Source of the DNA: Coprinus comatus
Lineage: Eukaryota; Basidiomycota; Agaricomycetes; Agaricales; Agaricaceae
Assembly (NCBI GenBank): GCA_034638255.1
Contig: JAWPGT010000002.1
Location: 124,001 to 188,000 of the forward strand
DNA length: 64,000 nt
Direction: 5' to 3'
In this document: piece after piece, positions 33,619-46,935 of the stretch
Numbering within the stretch: the stretch's first letter is position 1
Layout: every line of letters begins with the position of its first letter
Notes under the pieces: generated by a model
Seen by the model: only the letters and a program-made list of their open reading frames with translations
What the model was told of the DNA's origin: nothing
The model's database searches: none
Program-made: the position numbers and the translations under genes

Positions 33619-36115
33619 TTACTCGCTATGGTCATCGCTTTGGCTATTGGTAAGCCCTTCCAAAACATGATCACGTCGAAGCCACTTGTTCGGAGGAGTA
33701 AAGAACCAGCAAAGCAGACCTAAGAAGGTTACAGTGCCAAAGATTACACATGCCTAGCCATGCGCATTAGTTTTGAGTTCACAAGACAGTATATTTAACG
33801 CAAGACGCACAAAATTAAAGGTCTCCGGGGTGACTGGGAAGGTGAAGGGTGAAAGCATGACCTAGATAATATGAGCATGAGTGGTCTTGGATTAATTGAT
33901 CGCACTTACTGCTACGATGAGTCCATTGAACAACACGGTGGCCAAGTAAAGCAATCTTCTATTTTTCCCAAGGAAGAAATAGGAATCTTTGAACTTATCA
34001 TGCGTCATGGTGAGACGTAATAAAGCTATCAAGCCGTAGGCTGCAATAGTTGGGACACCTCCAGCTGACACCAACGACGTGAAAGCAACTTGACTAGGGA
34101 GGATAGTGCAGAGGATAATGGCACCGAAGATGTATATGACAGTTACTGCATGCTTAGGTTGACCCTCTGCATCTACTTGACCAATCCACTTCGAGAGCGG
34201 CAAGACGCCATCGCGGGCAACAGCGAAGACGAGACGTGAGGCAGCAACAATAGCGATGCTGGTATTCTAAAAAAAGATCTGAATTAGCCACTGATACGGG
34301 AAGTAGCGCAATTGAATTGAACAATCACTCACAATGATCAAGCCAAGTACAGCAATACAAGTCATGAAAGTAGCGCCCGGGCGCCCTAACGCCAACGAGT
34401 AGAGTAGGACGAAGGGTTGTGGGGCGTTCAACGAGAAGAATACATCCAGGTCCGGAGTACAGAACAAGAATAGAATAGACGTGATGAACCCAAGAACAGC
34501 AGTGGCGATAGCACTGGACAGTATGCCTTTACCAGCGACGACCCTGAAGAAGATTTGTTTAAAATGGGTTTGTGGTGCATGAATCAACACTTACCTGGCA
34601 TTTTTAGTTTCTTCTGCGATGTGACCGGAGGCATCAAAGCCAGTCATTGTGCCAGCCGTGAATAGACTAGTCGTCTAGAACGTCATATCAAGTACTTCTT
34701 TTCCAGCGAGGTTTACTTACAAAGATAAAATCCAATTCCATCCCTCCGGCGCACCCGTTCCGTTGTCTTCAAACCTTATTCAGCATTCAAAAACCATTAA
34801 TCCAACTTCAGACTTACAGGTCATAGTGAATACGTCCTTAGCAGAGCGGAAGCCATACGTATTCGAGACGCCGATCGGGAGCCAAATAAGGCAAAGGAAG
34901 AAATCAAGCATAATGATAATGATGGATAGACGGAAAATGGTGGAGTATACTCGAGGAGGTAAATAATTGATTGCAACTGCAATTATCAACAGGACTTCAG
35001 AGACACCCCAAATGAAGGCGCGCCATTTTACGTTATCGTTCCCTATACCTCCAGGGAAATCCACTTCCCAGATTGCAAGAAGGGATACAAGGTAATTTGC
35101 AGTGGTCTGCAAGTACTTGATAAGAATTTTCAAAAGCAGATATGCGAATTTTGCTTACCTGACAATTTCCAGCTACAAATGTCATCCAAGCGGTGCAAGA
35201 CCACCAAGCGACAATGAAACCGAACAGACGAGCATACTTAGGTCCAGCACTCTCTGCAGCCCAAATATAAATTGAACCGCTCAAAGGTAAAGCAGAGCAT
35301 ATTTCAGCCAAAACAGCTGCCGTAATGATCATGAAAATGATGGTAATGATGTAGGAAGACCTTCAACGTAATTAGCACGTTCCAAACTTAGAACAATGAC
35401 AAATGATATAAACCATATTGCAGCGGGACCACCAGCCAAAAGTCCCAAAAATATTCCAGTCCTGCAACGGGTATTAGCATTAAGGTCATTTAATATGATT
35501 GAGCTATAAAATCCTGTTTTACCTAACTCCTCCAATAAAATTGAGGGCGCAGAAGCTAGCCGCAAAACTTTCGACGATGTTCCAAGTACGATGTAATTGC
35601 TAGAGAGAGGGGGTTGTGTGTCAATTGTAAGTATGATTTGTACGCTACCGTGTGTATGTAAGAAGCACACCTGTTTATACCCAAGGCTTTTCTGAACCAC
35701 ACAAGTTATGTTAGTAAAAAAATAAATTAACCCCTGTCAAGGGGAAAAATGGTGATACTCTAGGAGGCTTCCCTACGCAGGTATGAGCGCTGATCAGGTT
35801 CTAGCGGTATTATCTCAACCCATGTATGTCAATCGATTTTACATCCATATTAGAAGAACGGTATATCGTTCATCCGAAGGACGGGATAAATCGATAGACA
35901 GTGACACGGATACCCGCAGCCATTCCAGTAATCACCCGATATGACATTACCGTATCGTTGCCCAAGTTGCCCGTATCGTAGGTTAGTTCTCTCCCAGAGA
36001 ACACCCATGAATTCTAAACGGCCTTCACCAATTGTAGTTCGTCCGCATCAGTAATAGTAACGGTAGTTTCCTCGTAGCCATTGAGATCGCTTTTTTTAGT
36101 GTCGGATGTGGCCAT
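33619..36115 (-). CDS. APC-superfamily amino acid / choline-type permease
   Basis: A plasma-membrane (or vacuolar) proton-coupled transporter of the fungal ACT branch of the APC superfamily, related to GABA, choline and amino acid permeases. The start at 36115 gives MATSDTKKSDLNGYEE, a hydrophilic cytosolic tail. About 12 membrane segments follow, for example MIITAAVLAEICSALPLSG then SIYIWAAESAGPKYARLFGF, EVLLIIAVAINYLPPRVYS, and LFTAGTMTGFDASGHIAEET. The FDASGHIAEETKNA block is the most diagnostic motif. Later helices include IYIFGAIILCTILP and VAFTSLVSAGGVPTIAAYG. The protein ends in a polar tail (EGLTNSQSDDHSE) with its stop at 33619. At least eight short introns. The substrate cannot be told from sequence alone. 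Confidence 0.9.
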
Positions 36116-36311
36116 GATGGAGTATGTGGAAGTGGTAACAGGAAGAGGTGTAAACTATCAAACAATGAGAAAAAAAAGGCAGATATCGTGGGAAGAAAGT
36201 TGTATTGATGGATATAAGTACAGATTGCTTTTGTAGTGAGATCCCCATAGTAACGGCATATCACAAGACCATTGTCCGCTGCGAAGGCTACACAAGAACT
36301 TGTCGTAGGGT

Positions 36312-39300
36312 TTAAGGTATTCCGAAGCGCTGGCAAAACTAACATCAGAGTTCTGCCGGTATGCGGCACCAGAATACGACTTACCTGTTTGAGAGCACGG
36401 ATGAGAAGCCAATCCTCAGGGGGTACATCCTGTCTGAAGTTGTTCTACATTAAGTGGGATTGTCAACATTTGAACATCAATTGAATATCATCAAATGGTA
36501 CCTTAAGAACATCAATGCTTTGGCGGGTAATAAGACTTAAAATCTCATCCTTTTCGTCGAAGTGACGACCGAACATCTTAGCGGATTGATAGACGGCGTG
36601 CTCGATCTTCACTGCAACACCGCCTCCAGCTTGAGATTTCTTGACAATCTGTACATTGCGATTAGCGACGAGCAGTTAGCCAGAATGTGATATAACATAC
36701 ATCTTGATTCTTGTGATTGATTTCGAGGGAGGTACTACAAATTGGTTAGTCATGTAACGTTCATATAATAGGGTTAGTTAATCCTCGACTTACATTTTTC
36801 CTAAAGGAATGATATCATTCTTTCCAGTAGCAGGATCGACCTTGACCACCGCCAAAGGGGTTCCAACACGCAGACTACCGTCTATAATGTCGACTCCAAC
36901 GATAATGGGATCTCGCTTACAGAAAGCGGCAATGATCTTCAGTCGGCAAGGCCATACAGCTTGTGGGGCAGCATCCCGACGCTTAGCCTCGGTAATCTCT
37001 TCATTGTACGCCTTAAAGGAATCAAACAAATGGTAAATGATATCCGCTACGTAAAAATGATCAGTATTTCAAAACTGGTAACCTAAATTATTGGACTACA
37101 GTACCTTTGAACAATCGAATACCCATTTCTTCAGCAAGACGTTCTGCCTCCTTGTCAATAGGAACATCGAAACAGAGGATACAGGACAATTCCTTTGCTT
37201 TCTCCAACATGGATGCGGCTCTCATAATATCGCGCTTGAAGACAGGACCAATGTTGATGCCAGAAACAGGAATTTTGCTGGATTTCAAGAACTCTAACAA
37301 GGCTTCCAAGGAACCTAGAGTGGATGCCTGCACACAAACACCACGACCAGACTTGTCGATACTATTGAGCAATGATGTTAGATCGGACATGACTTCATCC
37401 TTTAGGTCATCTTCATCGTCATCAGGTCCAACAACAAGTAAACGAGAACCGGCAATCGCTTTTTCGAGATCGGGAGCCACAATCTTGACTCCAAGGGCAG
37501 CCTTCACTTCTTTGTGATGAACGTACGCAGACTAAATGTAAATGGACAATATGAGCAATTTGCAAAAGAAAAAGTAGTGGAACATGTGTAATATATTACC
37601 TTAATTCGAAGTTCCCTGAGCGGTTGTGGAGTAAGCAAGGCTCGAATTTGGGTTACGATTGGGCCGTTCAAACCACAGACTACAATCTTTTCTCCTTCCC
37701 GTATAATACCATTTGAAAGTACCACATCAATCGTAGTTCCCAAACCTTCAATAACCTTAACCTCAAGCACAGTACATTCCACTTCTGAGAGATACATCAG
37801 CCTGTCACTCATACGTTGCTGTGTGAGATTGACAAGGAGTGCAATCATATCTGGAACACCTTCTCCAGTGATTGCAGATGTTGGGACCAATGATACATTG
37901 CGAGCAAAGTTCTTGTTTTCATAGTAGAGGCATGCATTTAAACCTTCTTCTGCGAAAGCAACAATAGTTTTTGCAACGCGATCCTCGAACTCCCGCTGGA
38001 CTTGTCGAGTTTGCTTAGCAAGCGATTCACGGAAAGCTCCGTCAGGGGTAGCTTGCCAGCCATACATACGATCAATCTAAAGTTATTTTGTGAGAATCTG
38101 CAATTTTGGTCCAAACCAAATGTGGACCAACCTTGTTCAATGCTACGATGAATGGAGTTTTACGATCTCGGAGTAATCTCAATGACTCCAAGGTTTGAGC
38201 TTCAAGACCATGCATAATATCCACAACCAAAACAGCGATGTTACACAGAGAACTTCCACGAGAACGCAAGTTTGTGAAAGACTCGTGACCAGGGGTATCG
38301 ATAACGAGCAAACCAGGAATCTTGTATTCTTGCGTGCCATCCTTTTTTAATGTGAGCGGGATATTTTTGGCATAGTGACAAACTTCTTACCTTGTTCATA
38401 ACTTCTGTCTTTTTCTTGATTGCATCAACTGGGAAATAAGTAGCACCAATTTGTTGTGTGATACCACCGGCTTCTCCTTCTTGCACGTTAGTTTGACGGA
38501 TCTAAATAGGTGTGAGCAAGAAACTATCAAAGATAAACTGCAGATACCTTGTCCAAAAGTTTTGTCTTTCCGGTATCGACGTGTCCAAGGATACAACAAA
38601 TAGGACTACGAAGATCATCTTTGCTACGCGCAGCGAGAGCTGCTTCATGAGCCTTTACACGACGTTCTGCTGCCTCAGCCTTTTTCTGCGCTGCCAGCTT
38701 TTGGGCCGCCGTCAATTCCTCGTCAGAGGAATCCTCATCAGAATCTTCCTCAGAAGTAGAGTCGTCCTCAGAATCAGAATCGGATTCTTCTTCTTCAGAT
38801 AATTCTTCAACTTGGGCTTTTGGAGGTGGTGCTTTAGCCTTTGTCTGCGCAGTAGGTTTCAAAACAGGAGCAGACTTTGCAGGGGGCTTAGCAGTTTCTG
38901 CCTTTGCGGGGGCAACTTTTGTTGCGGGGATAGCTTTATGGGGACATGTGAGTATTTTACCAACTAATGAGATTGATGGACAAACCTTTCTCGACGGCTT
39001 TCCCATTTGTGGCAGGCTGAGTGTCCTCTTCATCGCTCGATGCATCCCAAGAATCTTTAACTGCTGGTGCCTGTGGTTTCTCTTCTTCGCCACTGGAAGC
39101 ATCCCAGGAATCTTTGACTTCGGGTTTTGTTACCTCTTTCTCTTTCTCCTCATCTGTGCTCGCTTCCCAGTCCGACTTCTCTGTCTCTGCCTCTGTTTTG
39201 GGCGTTTCAATTACTTTTATTGGTTGGGGCGTAGATACTCGTGATGCGGGAGCAGGCGAAGGTGATGTGTCTTTCGTCAGAGGAGCCTTTTTCTTTTTAT

Positions 39301-40738
39301 TCCCGTATACCACTTTCCTAGGAGCAGGAACGCCACTTCCGGAAGCCTGTTGCAATCCTTCAACCTGCACACCGGAAGCCAACAAGGCTTGTTTACGAAT
39401 TTCCGCCATCTGTCGTTCTTCTCTCTGTTTCTTCGTAAGTAGACGACCTTCCTTCTTAGCGACTTCACGTTTAGCCTAAAACCATGTCAACTTTGATGCT
39501 GGGTAATGTTAGCAGATGTACTGTACCTTCTCCTTTTCTTTTCTCCTCTGTTTCTCCTCCTCTTTTTTCTTCTCCTCTTCTTCTAACCGTCTTTCTTCTT
39601 CCTCCCTCTTTCTTTGTTCCTCCAATTCAATCTTCTTGGCCTCTTCTTCCAATCTTTTCTTCTCTTCCAGCATCGCTCTTAGTGCACTGATACCGCCCTT
39701 CTTCCCTGCTGCAGGAGCAGGAGTTGGCGCAGCTTCATCATCTTTCTTTCCCTTCTTCTTTTTCTTCTTCTTATCCGATTTACTACTCGGCCCTGTAGCC
39801 TCGTCATTATCATCTGCTTCGGCATCTTTCTCCTCAGTTGCAGCAACGGGTGCCTCTACAAGAGTGGATGGTTCTGTTGCTTTTTTGGCCGCAGCCTGGG
39901 CCTTTTTCTTGGCCTGAGAAATGTTTATATTAATTTAAAGTTTGGGGTGAGTTAGAGGGAAACATACCTTTTCTCGCTCTTTCTTGAGCTTTTCCTTCTC
40001 TTTTTTGGAGAGAATTTTAGTACCATCATCCTGAGGCTCGTCATTTTCATCTGCCTTTGCGTTGTCCGCCGGAGCAACCTCTGGTTCCTTCGCTTCTCTG
40101 AACAATGATGAGTCTTGCAATCATTGCAATAGATGTAGGTTTCTTACCGTCTTTTGGTTCCTCCTTACTTTCCTCGGGGTCAGCCTTACCCTTCTTCTTA
40201 CCCTTCTTGTCTTTCTTCTTCTTCTCCTTCACCGGACCCCATTCTTCGTCTGCAAGATCTTCTGCGGTAACTTGTACGGGTTGTTTTGATACCTCAGGCG
40301 CTGGTTCTTCACCATCTTCAGCAACATCTTCCACCGGAAGCTCAAAAGCACTAGGTTTATTCTTCTTCTTGTCTTTCTTATCTTTCTTCTTATTCTGGCT
40401 CGCTTTAAGAGTCGACTAGAAGAATTTAAGTAGCAATTTCATAATGTGTTGTAAATACTACATACCATAAGTCCACCAAAATCTTCCTCCTCTTCCATAC
40501 CGCCAGTATCCACTGCACTCAAGGCTGCAAATCCCACTCCCCGCTTCATTGAAGAACCTCCTTCGTCATCGGAGACGTTTACTGAAGCAGCCGCATTAGG
40601 TGCAATGGTTTCTCCAGCATTATCCCTACAACATATAGTTAGATTCAGGAGTGATATGTTTGATTAGATTTCGAGATTTACTAACCAGAAGTCATCGTCG
40701 TTCTTCTTTCCCTTCTTTCCTTTGTTTTTTGGAGCCAT
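36312..40738 (-). CDS. FUN12: Translation initiation factor eIF5B
   Basis: The GTPase that joins ribosomal subunits at the end of initiation. The start at 40738 gives [19 protein letters not shown] very long Lys/Glu-rich N-terminal arm (about 500 residues, to about 38650) is typical of eukaryotic eIF5B. The G domain has [13 protein letters not shown] (G1), [18 protein letters not shown] (switch/G2), DTPGHESF (G3) and NKIDRMYGW (G4). Domains II-IV follow: [20 protein letters not shown], then [20 protein letters not shown] and [15 protein letters not shown] near the end. The last exon is uncertain. LKQ is followed by GTAAGT, and splicing to a TTTGCCAG acceptor would end the protein RFGIP at 36312. 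The arm region also shows long antisense open frames, which are codon-bias shadows. It is divergent from ARL2 with 222 bp between starts. Confidence 0.95.
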
Positions 40739-40960
40739 GTTGAGGTAATGGAGTGTGTGTGAAGATGTGGAAGGGAACGCGAGATGGAAACAGGCAAACC
40801 TGTGCTATGCTAACGATAGAGTCAGAGCTCAGAAAATATTAATCAACACTTATTTGGTGAAGTCTCCGGAGAATCACATGCCGGCCGGGCCGGACTATAA
40901 TAGAATTGCTTTATAAATAGGTTTATTGGTTAGTTTCTTACCGACAGGTTACTTACAACC

Positions 40961-41873
40961 ATGGGTCTACTAACAATCATCAGAAAGAACAGACGAAAAG
41001 AAAGGGAAATGAGAATTCTTTTTCTGCAAGTAGTTATTTTGCTTCTCACTTCCATTTGGGCTGAAAGAATCTCAGTGGCCTTGACAATGCGGGGAAAACA
41101 ACGATCCTCAAGAAGCTCAACGGAGAAGATATACTAAGTGTCAGCCCTACCTTGGGATTCAACATTAAAACCTTCGCTCATGGAAAGTAAGCAGACCACT
41201 TAAAGGTTTAACCACTAGAAGCAACTGCTGAACCGCACAGCAAGATTCATCCTCAATATATGTAAGTTCGTGTTATTCTCCACTCCAACCGCCACTCTTC
41301 CTCAAGCGATTTCTTGTCCATCATCTTACATCGATCAGGGGATGTTGGAGGTCAACGTACTTTGAGACCTTACTGGAGGAACTATTTTGAACAGACAGAC
41401 GCGTTGGTGTGGGTAGTTGACTCAGGTGATCGGATGCGTATGGGTGATTGTAAAGAAGAATTACACAGTCTTTTAACAGAAGACGTGAGACTATATTCTA
41501 CTATATTCGAGATCTCGGTACTTTTTGCTCACGGCTATCACGGTTTTCTGACAGCGTCTTGCGGGAGCCTCGTTACTTGTCCTCGCCAACAAACAGGATT
41601 TGCAAGGATCGATGACAGATGCCGAAATCCGCCAGGTAGGTCTTCTTATCTTATGGATAACCTATTCTCTCTTTGATACCTACCTAACAGACTCTCGATC
41701 TTGATTCCATCAAGTCGCATAATTGGAAAATATGGCCATGTAGTGCAGTGACAGGGGAGAATTTGGTTTCTGGACTCGATTGGGTCGTAAATGATGTCGC
41801 GGGAAGACTTTACTACAGTTCAATCTCTGCAGATTCCTCTGACCATAAAGAAAGTGGTATTCCTGTGGCCTAA
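40961..41873 (+). CDS. ARL2: ARF-like small GTPase ARL2
   Basis: A regulator of tubulin folding cofactors and, in animals, mitochondrial function. The start at 40961 gives [20 protein letters not shown]. Nucleotide-binding motifs come in order: GLDNAGKTT (P loop), [10 protein letters not shown] (switch 1), [20 protein letters not shown] (switch 2), [11 protein letters not shown] (NKxD) and CSAVTGEN (G5). The MGLLTI start and the GFNIKT switch distinguish ARL2 from ARF1 and ARL3. About 200 residues, slightly longer than usual because of a C-terminal tail ending ESGIPVA. The first intron (41026..41075, 50 nt) starts GCAAGT rather than GT; only that join gives [11 protein letters not shown], so it is a GC-AG intron. 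Several further short GT-AG introns follow. Confidence 0.95.
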
Positions 41874-44778
41874 TACAAGTCGAAACTCCGTTACCTGGTT
41901 ACATCTACAACCCCTTTTTAGGCTCCCAAATGCTGCCCAGCCAATAGTTCGACTCCGGAAGATCAGCTTTCAAGGCTAGTTTCTGCTAATTCTCCCGTTT
42001 AAGTTTGTATGCCATTCGCATATCTATTCTCACCTTCTTTCCTTGGGAATTGTATTCTATCGTGGTATAAACAGGCCATCGAATAACCGCATTTATACGA
42101 TTTGACTCAGATCTATGATATCACCGCGTTCAAGTCCCTACGGAGTAATGGAAACCGTCTCTTCCATCTTGGCAACGAATAGTGTGCTCTCTTACCTTTC
42201 TTAAAGTTTGCGGGTGTCATTTGTATCTTTGCCACCGACATAAAACCGATAAATATCATGCGACTTCGATTTCTATTCTTTGTGGCGTTTTCTACAGATA
42301 TGCGCAACCGAGAGTCAACCAGATATCGATATCAAGTTATTTCTTCGCGTAAAGGGATTTTATCGGTATCTCCCATTCTTCCGATTCGAAAACGAAAAAG
42401 AAAAGGTTCATACTCAACAGTTTGGCGCTTAAGGTTTTGAGTTACAACTTCAGATTCCATATACATGCACGAGGAATCGATTACTTTCCTTTTTCTTAGG
42501 GCCAGATTCCAACGGACACTCTATGGGGGATTGCATTGAGTATCTATACTTGAAGCTGACTTCGCATTTCCCGTTATTTGCCGGACGGTAGTTTACCTCA
42601 ATCATGGGTCCATCGATTCTTCTATGCGACTAAATCAAATTATCTGTCCCGCTATCACCAAGTGGTGCTATTACTCATGGATTCATCGCGTTCGAGACGT
42701 TTATAGGGTTGCATGATGCCTGATGTATGAAGCCTCTCAAACACGGGGCACATCTACTATTTACTATTATCAATGGGAGAAACGCTGCATGAACTGAGCC
42801 TGGGCTAAGTTTCGATAACGAATCCTGGGCCTGACTTCCCCGCGAACAGTTTTGATAAGTAAGTGTTCATTCAGTAATGCCTAATACGTTTACATTAACT
42901 TCCTGTGGTTTATGGTTTCGACAGGCTGCTGGGTGAGTATTATGTTATTCGCTCCGTGTGATCGCTGGCCATGCTTATTCACAAGCTGTCAACGACTCCA
43001 ACTATCTATATCATTAACTCCCTCGTGGCACTTGTGTCATGGCACATGGAGATCAACGGTCAACTTGTTGTTCTTTCATCTTCGTTTTAAGACTTCGAAG
43101 TTGTTTGTATAGTTCTATATTCAATCTAGCTCTATTAAGTTTCGTAAGGTAAACATTAAAATACATAACCTTTTTTATAACTACAAAAACGGGAGGAGCC
43201 TAGGGGGCGGCGGTAGTATTTGACCCCTACCCACTCAATGCTCACATGAAAGAAACGAGGATCCATTACAAGTTCTTAGTTTATCACTTCATGTATGAGA
43301 ACATCAATTTCATCCGATTCAAATTTATCAACACCACCAATTGAAATATTGAACTCCAACACTTGAACACCCAAGCACCTCAAACACATAAATACAACAC
43401 CCAAAACACGGTTGCTTTATTTACTTTAGGTGACTTACATGCCTTTGCCTTGTCTAGTCACGGCTTCAAACAGACTCGGTTCTTCTTTAATGTATGCTTT
43501 GCAGCTTAATGCTTTATGATCACGGACTTTTACGGCCCTTGTAACGTTTGAACACTCTTTTGAAGTCAAACTTCCTCCCAAAATAATCCTTTTCGGACCA
43601 TTTCCATTTAGCGCCTCGATCGTTCTTATACGGAATTTCTTTTCTGGATACCTTTGCCTGTCCCTATTTTTGAATCTTGACCTTAAAATGTCGTTAACTA
43701 GATGTGGTTGATTGAGCGGTCATTACAATTATGTACAGTACGGTGTACTAAGCTTTTGTGTGTGTAGTTACTAAAGGCCCGACTTCCTAAGGTGACTAGT
43801 ATAGTACTTGATGATAGGCATTTTTATCGTATGATTCTACTAGTGTGTAGTGGCTATTTCACCCCTGGAAGATCTAGTACCTAACATTTCAAGATAATAC
43901 TATGAATTGTTGGACTATATGCAAAGTTTAAAAAACGAACGCCATCAAAACCCAGGTTAACTTAAGTAGTAAGTTACATTCATACAAACGACTTATTACT
44001 ATAATAAGGTCAATTCAATACAGTCCCGGAACAAATCGATTTATTCTCAGAGACTCCGTTATCCAGGCAGTTTCAGATTGCAAACTAGGGAAATATATAT
44101 ATAAATATAAATATATAAAACTATATTGGGAACTTCCGAGATCATATGTATGTATTTTTTTCCTACTACCTATTACCAGAATGCCATATACTCTAAAAGG
44201 AGACCCGGTGACCGTCGGAGAGTTAAGTTAGAACTTTGAAACGAAAAATGACAAACGGACAGAATATGCCAGCTTAAGTCTTGGTCCTTGGAGCGGATAG
44301 TATGAAAATATACTCAAGCTTTCCGATTTCCGAATTTGTAACTTTTTCATACTTGTTTGCTTAGGACGTTCACTCTTACTAATTACTAATAATATAGTAT
44401 GACAGTCGTTATTTTAAACATTCAAAAGGCATCCTAATACTACATAGTGGGTCGAAGGTGGCAGTAAGTATTGTATAGTGCTGCGATATGATAGTACTAC
44501 CTACGAAGTTTGACTTAAGCCTGGCCCGGACCCTACCAGCAGCTCCGTCTCACCATTCACCGGCGAGTAATGACCACCCCAATGGAAGCAGAGAGAGAGA
44601 AAAATATTAATAAAGAAGTTGTCTAAGCTAGAACTAAAACTAAAAATGCTTATACTTAGTTGACTTTTTAGTTTTGGTTGCATTTCCGAGAGAATGATTA
44701 TGTCCACTACCATGATGATGGTAAGTAACTAAGACGCCGGTTTACACGTTTTACAAAGTCATCCGGATTCTTTTTTTC

Positions 44779-45047
44779 ACTTAAGTTTCAAGTTCATCTG
44801 TATCTTTCTTTGGTAAGTGAAGGTAAGATCTATGGAGAGTTCAAAATGTAAATGTAAACGTGAAAATTTATGATGATATCTACCAGCATGTAGTACGCCG
44901 GGATTAAGGTCCCCTTGTTTGGGTTCTTCAGTTAAGTTTCAGTTCTCATCATTTCTGGTAAGTGATTGTGAACTACAAACTCAACGACGTGTGAAGTAAA
45001 TATTTGTGTAGTACACCGGAATTAAATATTAAGGTCCATGTTTTCGA
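44779..45047. repeat. Degenerate tandem duplication
   Basis: Two sequence blocks occur twice in the same order. Block A is TTAAGTTTCA...TCATC...TGGTAAGTGA, at 44781-44820 and again at 44932-44972. Block B is TGTAGTACGCCGGGATTAAG at about 44889 and its variant GTGTAGTACACCGGAATTAA at about 45006, each followed by AAGGTCC. Copies differ by substitutions and spacing (about 150 and 117 bp). It is an old direct duplication of non-coding DNA; its origin is not evident. Confidence 0.55.
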
Positions 45048-46602
45048 TTCATCAGTCTCTTTTTCAGTTTGATCTACTTTAATAAGTATTAATGGGACAT
45101 AATCCAATGTGTAGGGAGGGAATTGAGTTCGGGCTGTTAGTACCATGCTTAAAGTAATCAAAATAAAAACTGCCATCATGACTTGCAAAACTTGTAACAC
45201 TTGTATATCTAGGATATCACATCACTCAACGTGCGCTGGACATTCAGAATAGAATGCCAAGTAAGTGGGTAACTAACCAAAAAAAGGTGAATACCAAAGA
45301 GCCCAATCCATTCGCGCTCCGCTTAAGTGAATATTCCATTCTCCTAACCCTTCAAATAACAAGTCGTTTCAAAAAAAAACTGACAAGTCCCTGCAACTTC
45401 TCTCGGGAGTCGGAAAATTCCTGAAACCCACCGTTTATTTTGCATTAACCTGATGAAAAGGGCCTAGAAGAAGAAATGCCTAGAGTTGTTGATTAAACTA
45501 AAGGAGCCACAACAGTTTTGAGTTTTCGCGTCGGCTAATTGATGTTGGTAATGGGAATAATAGTTGACATTCCTCTTAATGCCGTGGCTTCGCTGGACAT
45601 GAGTTTTTTTTTATGGAATTTCTTTCCAATCGCCGGTGATGGGAGTGTGTTAATGACATTAGAGGTCAGAAGGAAGTTTCAACGGGACATGTTTGAAAGC
45701 ATTACCCCGTAAGGGGTTACCTAACACTGAATATCCAGATATCAAGTATTTGCGGTGAGTAGTGAGAATAACCGAGGACGTTGGAACAAGTCCGTGTTGA
45801 ATCTGTTGATGGAACATGGCTATGCCGACAAGTGCGTAAACATTGAAATTCTCCGTTTGTCGATATGTCGGAACACATGGCAAGCGTCGTGTTTGTTTCT
45901 TTTTAAAATTGAAGATAATCAAACACGAACGACCGCGGTGAGATAGATATGTAGAAAATGTAAAAAAAGTTTGGGTAAGTGAAATACGCCTTTTCGGGAA
46001 TTGGCTAGTCAGGGGGATCAAGCATCAGAGGGTGGTGGTGATCAATTTATTTATCCTCCTCGGTTACTGTGGCACTCAGCTATTGCCAGTGAGCCGAAAG
46101 TACTGGTCGTGCAGGACCGAGTAGATCACTGTGTTACTAGCCGCATCGAGGACAACAGTCTCGGGCCCATTTGACGGTATTCATTGGAAGTGACCAAGAT
46201 TGACAAGTACTGTGAGAAGGATCCATGTGTGCACCTGCGAAGGATGCTCGCACAACCAATTCATGAAGAAAGCTAGGGGTTCATGTTGAGCAAAGTGGGG
46301 AAACATTTCGCGTCATGTTTAACGTGGTGTATATTCTTGTTCTCAGAGAGAGACGGGCTGTGTGAAGATAACGCGATGATTTTGGGGTCTTTGAGCAAAG
46401 AAATCGAGGATATTTCTGGAATGGCAAAGACCTAATCTACGGGACAGTATAAAGGCTATCGAGATAGAGAGCAGGTGGGATTCTCTGTACGTGAAAGAAG
46501 TCCGGATTTTGCCATTTGGATTGTTTTGAATCCCAGGATGTGGAATCCGAGATTCTGATGGAAGACTTTGCATGTCTTAAGAACATGAAGGTTGGGTTCC
46601 GC

Positions 46603-46935
46603 CACGTGGAAACATAAGAAAAAATAGGATTGAGGATGGCAAGGAGGAACCCCATTGAGGGGGACCCAAGAAAGGGTTTGGACCCTAATGAGAGCCCTGG
46701 GGTAGAGGACATGTGTTGATGAAGAGTGGGTGAGAACTGACGATTCATCTTCAATCTGTGCGATTCATCTTTCGCGAATCCTCCCGTGGTTGCGACTTGC
46801 TGCAAGTGTTGAGATGGACATGCAGAGATTCGCAGGCAGATTGGGAAATCTGGCGATCTCTCAACTTCATCCGTCTCGAGCATATAAAGTCCTGGTCTCG
46901 AGTCCTCCCTTCCTCAGTTTCCTCCGTCTCATACA
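46603..46935 (+). promoter_or_regulatory. Promoter of the cyclopropane-synthase homologue
   Basis: A TATA-type element CATATAAAG lies at about 46880-46888, some 50 bp before the proposed start codon at 46936, followed by a pyrimidine-rich stretch (CCTCCCTTCCTCAG) typical of fungal transcription start regions. A CACGTG is found further upstream at 46603-46608. This is the clearest TATA box in the window. Confidence 0.5.

Larger units (their letters stand above)
41874..46935. other. Gene-poor 5-kb region
   Basis: No gene can be supported between ARL2 and the cyclopropane-synthase homologue. Open frames are short and lack motifs. It contains a degenerate duplication (44779-45047), AT-rich stretches around 44100 and Cys/Asn-free low-complexity DNA around 43330-43420 (repeated ACACCCAA-like units). 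No transposase or reverse-transcriptase fragments were recognised. Confidence 0.45.

Noticed and set aside
39021..39917. Long Ser- and Phe-rich plus-strand open frames
   Set aside because: They are antisense shadows of the Lys/Glu-rich arm of eIF5B, caused by its biased codons.
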